Assembly (NCBI GenBank): GCA_002491905.1 | Contig: DKWV01000025.1 | Span: 230,060-294,059 of the forward strand | Direction: 5' to 3' | Length of the DNA: 64,000 bases | DNA from: Lachnospiraceae bacterium UBA7143 | Lineage (GTDB): Bacteria > Bacillota > Clostridia > Lachnospirales > Lachnospiraceae | The notes under the pieces: model-generated | What the model was told of the DNA's origin: nothing | Seen by the model: the letters and a program-made list of their open reading frames with translations, nothing else | The model's database searches: none | Shown: positions 1 through 8,925 of the stretch, in pieces | Layout: each line of letters starts with the position of its first letter | Position numbering within the stretch: position 1 is the stretch's first letter | Program-made: the position numbers and the translations under genes

Positions 1-978
1 TTAAAGAAATCCATTGCGCCGGGAGCAAAGACAGAGATTGCCCTGGGGTATGGCGGGTCGGCGCAGCTTCTTTTCGTAGGTGTTGTCACGCGGGTGAGCT
101 ATCGGTTTGAGCCGGATGAGATTCCCTGTATCCGCATCAGCGCGATGGATGTCAAGGGGGTTATGATGGCAGGTTCTTATTCCAGACAACTGACAGCCGC
201 CAGTTACTCGGCGGCGGTGAAGGAGATCCTTCAGAGAAGCGCGTATGCGGGTATGCAGGGCAGCGGTATTATCAGGGGCATACAGGTGACGGACACTCCC
301 GATCAGCTGTCGTCCGTTCCGGCGGAGGGGACGGCGGTCACGGAGCGCAGTGTGGAGATGGTGGCGGAGAGCGATTACGAATTTGTGGTGAAGGCGGCCA
401 GACGGTACAACTATGAATTTTATACGGAGTGCGGGATTGTGCTGTTTCGAAAGCCCAAGGCGGACAAGGGTGTCCGTATGGTTATAAGTCCAGAATGCGG
501 GCTTTACCGTTTCGACATATCCTATGATGTGACTGGACTGGTCAACAAGGTGACGGTGCGTGCGGCTGACGCGGGCAGGGCGAAGGTCATATCCTCGAAA
601 GTAAAGAACCGGGCGTCTCTGCCCGGCAAGGCAAAGGCGCTTATAAAGGGCAGCGAAAAGGTCTATATCGACGCGTCGGCCACCTCCATGGAAGAGACGG
701 GATATCGGGCGGATTCCCTGATGGAAGACATCTCTTACCGCTATGGCTCTCTGGAGTGCGAGGTGCAGGGTCTGCCGGAATATCTGCCGGGATATTTTGT
801 GGAGGTGTCAGGCGTTGGCGAAAATGTAGACAATACATTTTATATCACCCGCGCGGTTCACAGGATGCTAAAGAACGGCAGATATACCGTGAAACTGGAA
901 GGTAAGGCCTGTGGAGAAAAAAGAGGAAACGCAGGCGCAGAACGGCAAAGAGGGAGAAGCACAGATGGGATTATATGA
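1..978 (+). CDS. CIS hub protein, phage late control gene D / gp27-like (5' truncated)
   Basis: The reading frame is open from the first base of the window, so the true start lies upstream and only about 325 residues are visible; a GTG at 94 is in frame but is not needed as a start. The sequence has the beta-rich style of gpD/gp27 hub proteins (PF05954-like), with an N-terminal barrel-like part (GAKTEIALGYGG, LLFVGVVTRV), a middle domain around a motif like VSPECGLYRFDISYDVTG, and a C-terminal part ending in YFVEVSGVGENVDNTFYITRA-type strands. In contractile tails this trimeric hub joins the tube to the spike. The stop codon overlaps the next gene, which encodes the spike, so hub and spike are separate genes here and not a fused VgrG. 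The family call rests on sequence style and gene order, and I am fairly sure of it. Confidence 0.75.
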   Translation, partial: LKKSIAPGAKTEIALGYGGSAQLLFVGVVTRVSYRFEPDEIPCIRISAMDVKGVMMAGSYSRQLTAASYSAAVKEILQRSAYAGMQGSGIIRGIQVTDTPDQLSSVPAEGTAVTERSVEMVAESDYEFVVKAARRYNYEFYTECGIVLFRKPKADKGVRMVISPECGLYRFDISYDVTGLVNKVTVRAADAGRAKVISSKVKNRASLPGKAKALIKGSEKVYIDASATSMEETGYRADSLMEDISYRYGSLECEVQGLPEYLPGYFVEVSGVGENVDNTFYITRAVHRMLKNGRYTVKLEGKACGEKRGNAGAERQRGRSTDGII

Positions 979-1789
979 CATTATGGATGAGATTGCGGCG
1001 AGGCAGGTAACGAAATCGGAGACGGGTGATAACCGCATGCACGGCGTTGCTTTGGGCATTGTGACGGCCAACTATGCGGACCGGGCGCCGGGACAGATGC
1101 CGGGCCGCGTCTGTGTGGAGATCCCGGTGCGGGATGCGGATGCCAATGAGCTTAAGTGGGCCAGGGTTTCGATGGCTGCAAGCGGCAAAAGCTGGGGACA
1201 TTATTTTTTGCCGGAGGTGGGGGATCAGGTACTTCTGGCCTTTGAGAACGGCAATATTGAGCGCCCTTATGTGATCGGCTGTATTCCTCAGGATTCCAAC
1301 AAATTTCTCACAGATTCCGTAGACAGAGATAACCGGTACAAGAAGATCGTCACCAAAAACGGTAATACCTTACAGTTCGAGGATGTGGCGCCGGGTGAGG
1401 GTGACCGGGATAAGATATCGCTCTTTACGTCAGGGGAGAAGCACAGGCTGATCATGGACAATGAGAAAGGCAATATCTTATTGGAAGATGAGAAGGGAAA
1501 CAATGGCGTCGAGATCTGCAGCAATACCGGGAATATCAGGATAAAGACGGAACATAAGCTGACGGTGACTGTGGGGGACAGCATAGAGCTTAGCATGAAC
1601 GGCGATACCGGCACGGTCAGTCTGAAATGCAATAAGCTGAAAGCAGAGGCGGCCAGGAGCGCCGGACTGTCCGCGAACGGAAAAGTAAGCATAAGCGGCG
1701 GCAATGTTTCGATGGATGCAACCGCGTCATTTAAGCTTACCAGCAGCGGTATGACAAGTCTTGGCGGATCGCCTGTTAAGATTGGCTGA
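965..1789 (+). CDS. Baseplate spike protein, gpV / gp5-like OB-fold
   Basis: This 274-residue protein is the probable central spike. An N-terminal OB-fold of the phage baseplate assembly protein V type is visible around residues 20-110 (GIVTANYADRAPGQMPGRV, then ARVSMAASGKSWGHYFLPEVGDQVLLAFE, which is the canonical OB pattern). The C-terminal half is repetitive beta sequence with recurring GN/GD turns (GNILLEDEKGN, TGNIRIK, NGDTGTVSL), as expected for a needle-like beta-helix. ATG 965 follows GGGAGA and overlaps the preceding stop by 14 nt; an in-frame GTG at 911 would add 18 lysine- and glutamate-rich residues and is less likely. It sits between the hub gene and the gp25 gene, the usual order in contractile tails. 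Confidence 0.85.
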   Translation: MGLYDIMDEIAARQVTKSETGDNRMHGVALGIVTANYADRAPGQMPGRVCVEIPVRDADANELKWARVSMAASGKSWGHYFLPEVGDQVLLAFENGNIERPYVIGCIPQDSNKFLTDSVDRDNRYKKIVTKNGNTLQFEDVAPGEGDRDKISLFTSGEKHRLIMDNEKGNILLEDEKGNNGVEICSNTGNIRIKTEHKLTVTVGDSIELSMNGDTGTVSLKCNKLKAEAARSAGLSANGKVSISGGNVSMDATASFKLTSSGMTSLGGSPVKIG

Positions 1790-1804
1790 AAAAGGAGGGC
1801 GTAC

Positions 1805-2251
1805 ATGGAAAAGAATACCCATTTGGGTCGTGGCATGAAGTTTCCGCCGCAGATCAACCCCGTGACAGGACGTTTTGTCATGTCGGAGAATGAACAGAGT
1901 GTAAAAGAGAGTATCTATCTGATCCTCATGACGCAGAAGGGGGAAAGACTGATGCGTCCGGGATTTGGAAGCCGGACTTCCGGTTATGTGTTTTCGGACA
2001 CTAATCTGACGATGCTGCATATCATGGCATACGAGCTGGAAGGGGATATCACGCGCAATGAGCCGAGAGTGCAGGATGTGGAAATTCAAATGGATAATGA
2101 CACCAGGCCCGACTGTCTGTTTGTCCATATCCGTTACACGGTGAGCGGCAGCAGCACGCCGGAGAATATGGTTTTCCCATTTTATCTGGACAGGGAAGCC
2201 GGGGAAGAGAGCGCAGAATATGAGACAGTGGCAGACGATCCAATTCGGTGA
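1805..2251 (+). CDS. Baseplate wedge protein, gp25/GPW family
   Basis: A 148-residue gp25-like (PF04965) protein. The hallmark stretch is SVKESIYLILMTQKGERLMRP followed by GFGS, where the glutamate-rich EPR-type core nucleates sheath assembly in T4 and in extracellular CIS. It begins 15 nt after the spike gene behind AAAGGAGG. Its end overlaps the next gene by 32 nt, which suggests translational coupling. In the particle it would link the hub to the wedge proteins encoded next. Confidence 0.9.
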   Translation: MEKNTHLGRGMKFPPQINPVTGRFVMSENEQSVKESIYLILMTQKGERLMRPGFGSRTSGYVFSDTNLTMLHIMAYELEGDITRNEPRVQDVEIQMDNDTRPDCLFVHIRYTVSGSSTPENMVFPFYLDREAGEESAEYETVADDPIR

Positions 2252-5216
2252 TCATCCGATAGATGACAGAAAAAGGGAGGAAATTCTTAATACGATCAGA
2301 AAGCTGGCGGCTTCCTATACCCCGGAATGGCAGTTTGACACACAGGATCCGGATATCGGTTCCGTGCTCGCCCTGCTCTTTGCCGACCAGATGCAGGAGA
2401 ATATCAGGCGCTATCAGCTGACGCTTGAGAGGGATTATGTGGAGCTTATGAATCTGACCGGTGTTTCCCCGAGGCCTGCCTGCCCCGCCCACAGTGTTGT
2501 ATTGATGGATATGATACAAAATACCATTCCGGGACAGCGGCTTCCTGGCGGGACGAAGTTCCTTGCTGATAGAGAGGGCGGCGCCCCACTGGTGTTTGAA
2601 ACCGCTCATGGTATTTATCTCACGCAGGCGCGGTTAAAGTGCATGTTTATGGCATCCGGCATCACGGGGAAGGTCATTCCCCTGAAAGGGGATTTTAAGC
2701 CGGTTACATATATTGACGGAGATACGGAGATCTGTTCGGAGCCAGACGGAGCATTTACTCTCTTTGATTTTGCAGGGGAAGGTTATGGGAAGACGGGGCT
2801 TGTCATGTACCATTCGCATCTCTTTGACGGGGTGGATAACGATATCAGGATGGAGATACCGGGTGCCTGCGGGCTTGTGGAGGAGATCTTTCAGGGAGAC
2901 TACAGACTTTTCTATTATGGGGAAGACGGATTTCACCCCATCACAGATTTAAAAATCGAGCAGAACCGCTATCTGGTATTCAGGAAGTATACGGCCTGCC
3001 GCAAGGTGTATCTTGGGGACAGAGCGTATTCCGTTTTGCTGCTGGAGCCTGCAGGTGTGCTGAAAAAGAATGTTACGGCGTCGGATATCCGGTTTTGCGC
3101 GTCAGGCGGGGCTGCATCAGCGGAGTATGTGGTAAACGGCAATGTAGAGATGGATGCGGAAGACTTTTATCCCTTCGGCAGGATGATGTCACTTTTTGCA
3201 GAGTTTTATATTGGACATCGGTATTTTGGAAACCCGGGAGCAAGGGTGACGCTGGAATTTGAACTGTCGTTCGAGGATATTGTAGTGAAGATGCCCGCAC
3301 GGGAAGAGGACGGGGAGCTAAAGATTATTAAGCGCAAACCCAAAAGAGACACAGCCGGAGTGGCGCAGGTGTATGCGGACGAAGTGTCCTTTTCGTATTA
3401 CAACGGCACAGGCTGGCGGAAGCTTATCCTGCACACACCGGCAGAATCGCTTTTTGCATGGGGCGAAGCGGGCGTTTGCAAAATCAGCTTTACGTGCCCT
3501 GAGGACTGGCAGGAGACGGAGACGGCAAGCTACGTGGGCAGATGCATCCGTGCACAGCTGCTGCGTTCGGACAATTGCTATTACCAGCCGGCCGTGCACC
3601 ATTGTCCGGTGATCCGGCATATGCGGATTACATACGATTATAACCAACATTTTATGCGGCCGCAGAAACTGGTGAGCTTTCAGGGAAGCCGCAAGTGGGA
3701 TATCACTGAGAGGATTGCGCAGGACAAGGCGACGCCGATCCTTTTTAAGGGCAGCTACCACGAGACATCGCTTTATCTGGGCTTTGACAGGAAGATGGAA
3801 GATGGCCCGGCAGGACTGCTGTTTCGTGTAAAAGGGAGCGGAGATGACAGGAAAGGACGGCTTTTGGTGACGTATTCCACCAGGGATGGTTTTTCGGAAC
3901 TAAAGATGGCCGACCACACGGATGGATTCAGGCATACGGGCAGTATCCTCTTTATGCCGCCCGCGGATATGGTCAAAAGAACGATCGAAGGGCAGGAGGC
4001 CTTTTGGATCAGGATTACGGACGAGGATTTTGCACTGGAAAAGAATCCGGCCTGCCGGCCTGTCATCGAGGAGGTTGCGGTCAATGCGGCGGAGATTGAC
4101 AATATAGAGACGCTTCCGGAAGAGGAGTATTATATTGACACCTGTGAGCCGGATATGGATTTTCCTGTGAGAGCGGTAAATATTCTGTGGGTAGATGTCT
4201 GGGTCAACGAGACGGCAGGCTTTTCCGGCAGCGAGATGAGAGGTTTTATGCGGGAGCGCCCTTCGCTCACCCGCGCGGAGACTGATTCTCAGGGAAATAT
4301 CCGTGAACTCTATGTAAAGTGGCAGGAGGTTGACAATTTTGACCGTTCCCGGCCGGGAGACAGGCATTTTGTCGTAGACAGGATCAATCACAGGATTCGT
4401 TTCGGGGACGGGGTGAATGTGCGCATTCCTCAAAATACCGTGGGACCTGCATTTAAGGCAGTGGTCAGATGTTGTGACGGTGCGGGAGCCAATGTGCCTG
4501 CTGACAGCGTTAACGATACGAAGGGAATTGTGAGGTTTGTGGAGAATATCCGCAATCCGGTGAACGCCTTCGGCGGTATGGATATGGAGACGGTAGAGGA
4601 TGCGCTGCGGCGGGGAACCGTGCTGCTTGGCAGCCGCAGCCGCCTTGTCAGTGTGATGGACTACGAGCGGGAGGTACTGGACTTTTCCCATAGCATCTCC
4701 CAGGTGCGGGTGGTGACTGGCGTGCGCAGGGACGGGACGGTGCAGGAAGGTGTCATCTCCGTTGTGATTCTGATGGAGGACTACAAGGATGGTTCCGCCT
4801 CCTTTGTAAGTCTCAGGAAGAGACTGAAAGAGCATCTGCTCTCACGGTGTGAACTGACGGTGAATCCGGAGCTGCTGGAGGTTGTGGAGCCTCTGTATGT
4901 GGAGGTATCGGTGGAGGCGTGGATCAGCAAGGCGGACGGGAAAGATAATTTTGAGGTGCGGCAGACCTTTGTAAATATGCTGACGGATTATCTTGACCCG
5001 GTGAGGAACAACAGTTGGGAAATCGGCGGCAGCGTCACGGAAAATCAGATCAGGATGCGGTTGAATATGGAGAAAAGAAGTGTTCTGATCCGCAGGATTC
5101 TGGTCTCCGGCAGGTATCGGGACAGGGAAGGCTTTCATGAGACGGAGCTTAAGAGTCTGAGCGGCAATCCCTATATGCTTGTGGTGAGCGGACAGCACAG
5201 GATCCATCTTGAATAA
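2220..5216 (+). CDS. Large baseplate wedge protein, baseplate J / gp6-like
   Basis: A 998-residue putative baseplate assembly protein. The N-terminus carries the DPDIGSVLALLFADQMQEN motif seen in large CIS wedge proteins. The baseplate-J core lies near residues 700-870, with FGDG at about residue 728, then NPVNAFGGMDMETVEDALRR and a DYEREVLDFS segment, which matches the FGDG...NP..GG.d.E...A....DYE pattern of PF04865. The length is typical of extracellular CIS gp6 homologues, longer than phage P2 gpJ. It starts inside the gp25 gene and is followed by a second, shorter J-type gene. Confidence 0.85.
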   Translation: MRQWQTIQFGDHPIDDRKREEILNTIRKLAASYTPEWQFDTQDPDIGSVLALLFADQMQENIRRYQLTLERDYVELMNLTGVSPRPACPAHSVVLMDMIQNTIPGQRLPGGTKFLADREGGAPLVFETAHGIYLTQARLKCMFMASGITGKVIPLKGDFKPVTYIDGDTEICSEPDGAFTLFDFAGEGYGKTGLVMYHSHLFDGVDNDIRMEIPGACGLVEEIFQGDYRLFYYGEDGFHPITDLKIEQNRYLVFRKYTACRKVYLGDRAYSVLLLEPAGVLKKNVTASDIRFCASGGAASAEYVVNGNVEMDAEDFYPFGRMMSLFAEFYIGHRYFGNPGARVTLEFELSFEDIVVKMPAREEDGELKIIKRKPKRDTAGVAQVYADEVSFSYYNGTGWRKLILHTPAESLFAWGEAGVCKISFTCPEDWQETETASYVGRCIRAQLLRSDNCYYQPAVHHCPVIRHMRITYDYNQHFMRPQKLVSFQGSRKWDITERIAQDKATPILFKGSYHETSLYLGFDRKMEDGPAGLLFRVKGSGDDRKGRLLVTYSTRDGFSELKMADHTDGFRHTGSILFMPPADMVKRTIEGQEAFWIRITDEDFALEKNPACRPVIEEVAVNAAEIDNIETLPEEEYYIDTCEPDMDFPVRAVNILWVDVWVNETAGFSGSEMRGFMRERPSLTRAETDSQGNIRELYVKWQEVDNFDRSRPGDRHFVVDRINHRIRFGDGVNVRIPQNTVGPAFKAVVRCCDGAGANVPADSVNDTKGIVRFVENIRNPVNAFGGMDMETVEDALRRGTVLLGSRSRLVSVMDYEREVLDFSHSISQVRVVTGVRRDGTVQEGVISVVILMEDYKDGSASFVSLRKRLKEHLLSRCELTVNPELLEVVEPLYVEVSVEAWISKADGKDNFEVRQTFVNMLTDYLDPVRNNSWEIGGSVTENQIRMRLNMEKRSVLIRRILVSGRYRDREGFHETELKSLSGNPYMLVVSGQHRIHLE

Positions 5217-5262
5217 GGTCAGATAGACATACTGGCGGCAGAATACAGGAGAGAGACAGAGT

Positions 5263-7377
5263 ATGCTATTTACGAAGAATATTCCTGCAAAGACATATGA
5301 GGAACTGTTTCAGGAAAATCTGGGTAAAATACCGGTTTACTCCGGGGAGTGGACCAACTTTAATCCGGCTGATCCGGGCATCACTGTGCTGGAAAATCTC
5401 ACAGCGCTGCAGATCATACAGCAGAACAGAATCGATGAGGTGCCTGCGGAGGTCAAAGTCAGGCTCTTGGAGCTTTTGGGTTACCGGCAGCGAAGCGGGA
5501 AGTGCGCGGAGGTCTGGCTGGAAGCGTCAGGAGTCAGGGAGGCTTTTGACATGCCGGCGAATCAACGTTTTATGGCAGGGGATATCAGCTTTGAGACGAC
5601 GGTTCCAAGGCGTGTAAGTGCGGGCCATATCGTGAGCGTCTTCAGTCGGTCGGCGGGCGTTACGACGGACTGCAGTTATCTTCTTGACCGTAACGTGACG
5701 CTGTGTGCGGAGGCTTTCGGGGACGGTGTTTTAGAAGGTTCCGCCCTGTGGCTGGTCATGGATGAACCGCCGCAGGAGGGGGAGGAGAAAGTCATCTATG
5801 TGGCGGTGGGCGGCAGAGAGGGCCGCACCCCTTTCTTGGAAGAAAAGTCGGTTTCCTTTGGCGAAATCTGCTGGGAATGCTGCACGGAGGACGGCTTTGT
5901 GGCTATGCGGGTGGAAGACGGCACGCACGGATTTCTGGCGGACGGCTATCTGAGGCTGACGCAGCCGAAGGGGCACAGAGCCGTGCGCGTGGAGGAAGAT
6001 GGAATTTCTGGATATGTGTGGCGGGCGCGTCTGATCCACAGCGAGTACGACGCGCCGCCGGTGTTACGGTATATTTCTGAATTTCTGTTTCCGGTATATC
6101 AGAAGGAGACGATGGTGGACACGCATTCCTTTCCGGGAGCGTCAAATGTCGCTGTGAGCGGCACCGTGGCGGAAAACGGTTACACAAAAGTGTATGTCAG
6201 GGAACAGAAGGGCGGATCCTATGTGGCTTATGAGGAGAGCATGGGAGAGCATGACAGAGGGCGTTACTACAGGAAGGAGAGGCAGGGTCAGGGGAATTAT
6301 GCCATTGTCTTTGATAAAAAGCGCTTTGGCCGTGCGCCCGGCCATTTTCAGGATGCCGTTAAGATTGTGAGTTACAGTGAAGAGATGATGCGCAATTTTT
6401 ATCTGGGCGACGTCTTTGGCTATGACGGGCAGGAGATCGGGCTGCCGCGTGAACATGTGGTCCTGTCCGCCTTCTCCATCATTGCAGGGCGGGAAAAGGC
6501 GGACGGGGAGACCGTTTATGACTTTCTGAAACCCGGACGGCAGGATGGTCAGGAAATGTACTATTCTTTACAGGAAGATGAGGGAAAACTGGTGATTCAT
6601 GATCCCGGAAAGTTTGTGGGTGCGAAGCTCTATCTGGGTGGTATTGCCGTGACGCTCGGTCCGGAGGGAAACGTGAGGGCGGGCAACGTATTTGTGCCGG
6701 TGCGGCTTGCCGGCGCTGAAAATATCTGTTTTAGCAATCCAGCGCATGGCACAGGTGGGGTATTCCAGGAATCTTTTGAGGAGATGCGCAGGCGCTTTGT
6801 CAAAGATCTGGGCAGGGCGGAGACTGCGGTCACACCTTCAGATTACGAGGCGCTTGTCAGGCGGCTGCCGGGACTTTGCATCGACAAGGTGCACGCATGG
6901 ATGGATCATGGAAAAAACGAAGTACAGATCGCAGTGCTTCCCGGGAGTGAGGAAGCGTTCCCGCGCTTATCCCGCAAGTATCGGCTTGAGATTGAAAAGT
7001 GGCTTAATGGCAGGCGGCTGTTATCCACCGGAATACGGATCAGGCAGCCAGTGTACACGGCAGTACTGATCAGCGGGACAATCTATGTAAAACCGCATTA
7101 TGACGACTGTCGGGAACAGATCGAGGCTGCCGTGCGGGCAGGTCTTGACTACGTGCACGGTTCCATGGGTTTTGGTGAAAGACTGTGTTTTGACACAATT
7201 TTTCACGCCGTTGAAAACTTAGACTGCGTTTCGTATATACACGAGCTTGTCGTCAGCCCGCAGAACGCGGCGAATGTGACAATGGACGGTACAGATATCA
7301 TACCAGCGCCGGACTGTCTGTTGTATGCGGGTCATATCAGACTGAATGTTCTGCCGCAGGCAGGCGGTCGTTTGTAA
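5263..7377 (+). CDS. Second baseplate wedge protein, baseplate J-like
   Basis: A 704-residue protein related in layout to its upstream neighbour. The N-terminus again has a wedge motif (WTNFNPADPGITVLENLTAL) and the J-type core lies near residue 491 (NPAHGTGGVFQESFEEMRRR, then a SDYEALVRRLPG segment). Two J-like wedge proteins side by side correspond to the gp6-gp7 (Afp11-Afp12-like) pair of contractile systems. It starts 46 nt after the first, behind a purine-rich GGAGAGAGACAG stretch, and ends 14 nt before the gpI-like gene. I infer that it forms wedge heterodimers with the 998-residue protein. Confidence 0.8.
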   Translation: MLFTKNIPAKTYEELFQENLGKIPVYSGEWTNFNPADPGITVLENLTALQIIQQNRIDEVPAEVKVRLLELLGYRQRSGKCAEVWLEASGVREAFDMPANQRFMAGDISFETTVPRRVSAGHIVSVFSRSAGVTTDCSYLLDRNVTLCAEAFGDGVLEGSALWLVMDEPPQEGEEKVIYVAVGGREGRTPFLEEKSVSFGEICWECCTEDGFVAMRVEDGTHGFLADGYLRLTQPKGHRAVRVEEDGISGYVWRARLIHSEYDAPPVLRYISEFLFPVYQKETMVDTHSFPGASNVAVSGTVAENGYTKVYVREQKGGSYVAYEESMGEHDRGRYYRKERQGQGNYAIVFDKKRFGRAPGHFQDAVKIVSYSEEMMRNFYLGDVFGYDGQEIGLPREHVVLSAFSIIAGREKADGETVYDFLKPGRQDGQEMYYSLQEDEGKLVIHDPGKFVGAKLYLGGIAVTLGPEGNVRAGNVFVPVRLAGAENICFSNPAHGTGGVFQESFEEMRRRFVKDLGRAETAVTPSDYEALVRRLPGLCIDKVHAWMDHGKNEVQIAVLPGSEEAFPRLSRKYRLEIEKWLNGRRLLSTGIRIRQPVYTAVLISGTIYVKPHYDDCREQIEAAVRAGLDYVHGSMGFGERLCFDTIFHAVENLDCVSYIHELVVSPQNAANVTMDGTDIIPAPDCLLYAGHIRLNVLPQAGGRL

Positions 7378-7391
7378 AGGAGGCGGATTGG

Positions 7392-8462
7392 ATGGCAGGA
7401 TTTACTTTTTCAATCAGAAAGACGCAGCTTGAGAAAGCGCTCTACAGGGGAATGACGCTCAGGGAGGACGGCGCGGTTGTCTGCAGTGCAAAGGAGGGCC
7501 CATTTTACTGTATGTTAGATAGTTTGGACAGCGGGATAGAGGACTGCCCATGGGGGCGGCTGCATTTTAAGATGACGCTTCCGGCAGACTGCGCCTGCTA
7601 TCTTTATACAGCGGCCAGCAATGAGTTGGAAAGAAAAGATTATCTGATGGATCCTAAGATTCCCTTTGCGGAGAAGAAGCGCTGTCTGAGCGGTATGCAC
7701 TGTCTGCGGTTTATCAACAGGCAGGATGTGCTGCTGTATGAGCTTGAAGGACGATATCTGTGGATTGCCGTGGAGGTGACCAGCGGGGGAGCAGTTTTTT
7801 CCGATGTGGTCGTACATGTGCCGGGAGACAGTTTTATGGAAGTGTTCCCGGAAATCTACAGGGAGAAAAACAGCTTCTTTCACCGATATCTTTCTATTTT
7901 TTCCAGCATTTACAATGATTTTCAGGAGGCTTTGGATCATAGGGCGGATATGCTGGATGTCAGAAAGGCGCCAAAGCATCATCTGGAACTTTTCCTGAAA
8001 TGGATCGGAATCGATGTGGACGGCGGGTTTCTGGAGGAGGAATTTCTGCGGGCGCTGCTGCGGGAGGCGCCGGAGCTGATTCGGTACAAGGGCACCGCAA
8101 AATGTATCCGGCAGATCTGCAGGCTCTTTGTGGGGGAGGACCCCGTGATTTTGGAAAAAAGCCTGATGCAGCGCTATGCAAGGAGTGTGGAACAGGAAGT
8201 GTACGACAGTCTCTACGGGGAAAGTCCCTATGATGTGACGCTGATGCTGGAGGTTTCCCTGGACGGGCACAGGAAGGAACAGCTTTTACACCTTCTGGAA
8301 CAGTTCAAGCCGGTTCGGTGCAGAATGTATATCCTGTTTCTGGAGAACAGGGGAGTGCTCGATACGCATACCTATCTCGACCGAAATGCGGTCGTATTTT
8401 CCGAAGAGGAGGGGAGCATGGATATCTCGGCGCTGACAAATGGGGCGGTTGTTTTAATATAG
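7392..8462 (+). CDS. Tail protein, P2 gpI / TIGR02242-like
   Basis: A 356-residue baseplate-periphery protein. Residues 150-250 match the phage tail domain TIGR02242 pattern: FPEIYR near 150, then a helical stretch with RADMLDVRKAPKHHLELFLKW and REAPELIRYKGTAKCIRQIC. In phages gpI connects the wedge to fibres. The C-terminus (THTYLDRNAVV) has the short repeats often found at the tip of this family. The start follows AAAGGAGG with 8 nt spacing. No recognisable receptor-binding fibre gene follows, so the part that decides target specificity is either upstream, elsewhere, or absent. Confidence 0.8.
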   Translation: MAGFTFSIRKTQLEKALYRGMTLREDGAVVCSAKEGPFYCMLDSLDSGIEDCPWGRLHFKMTLPADCACYLYTAASNELERKDYLMDPKIPFAEKKRCLSGMHCLRFINRQDVLLYELEGRYLWIAVEVTSGGAVFSDVVVHVPGDSFMEVFPEIYREKNSFFHRYLSIFSSIYNDFQEALDHRADMLDVRKAPKHHLELFLKWIGIDVDGGFLEEEFLRALLREAPELIRYKGTAKCIRQICRLFVGEDPVILEKSLMQRYARSVEQEVYDSLYGESPYDVTLMLEVSLDGHRKEQLLHLLEQFKPVRCRMYILFLENRGVLDTHTYLDRNAVVFSEEEGSMDISALTNGAVVLI

Positions 8463-8564
8463 TTATGTAAACTGATAATGCAATGCAAATGACAAGATAA
8501 GGGGTTGTTTGAAGCAACGCAATAGGATGAATTTCAGACAGAAATGTTTCGAGGAGGAGATAGA

Positions 8565-8864
8565 ATGAACATTGTGACGAGCGATTGCGGAGATTACATG
8601 AGACTGATCGTGGACGGCAGGGTGGACACAAACACGAGTCCGTATTTGCAGCAGGCTATTTTGAGTGCATTTCAAAAGAAGAATGACATAGTGGTTGATT
8701 TCCTGAATGTTCCCATGATTTCAAGCGCTGGCCTGCGCGCCCTGCTGATCGGGCAGAAGACTGCGGAGTCGAAAGGCGGTTCCATGAGGCTTGCGAATGT
8801 GAATGAGACAGTGCGGAATGTACTTGAAATGACGGGATTTGATAAAATTCTGACACTGTCGTGA
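8565..8864 (+). CDS. STAS-domain protein, anti-anti-sigma-like
   Basis: A 99-residue single STAS domain, the SpoIIAA/RsbV fold. The helix-capping motif MISSAGLRALL at residues 51-61 aligns with the phosphorylatable DSSG loop of SpoIIAA, with Ser54 in the position of Ser58; the usual Asp before the serines is Ile here. ATG 8565 follows GAGGAGG, which makes it preferable to the upstream ATG at 8544. It lies between the last baseplate gene and the ATPase gene on the same strand, which is unusual. No anti-sigma kinase or phosphatase gene is visible, so its partner is unknown. It could control CIS expression or assembly by partner switching. Confidence 0.85.
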   Translation: MNIVTSDCGDYMRLIVDGRVDTNTSPYLQQAILSAFQKKNDIVVDFLNVPMISSAGLRALLIGQKTAESKGGSMRLANVNETVRNVLEMTGFDKILTLS

Positions 8865-8925
8865 GGCGGGGTGACGATTGTTACAGTCACTTGAGAAGCA
8901 TGAGAAATAAGGGGAGAAGAGCAGG

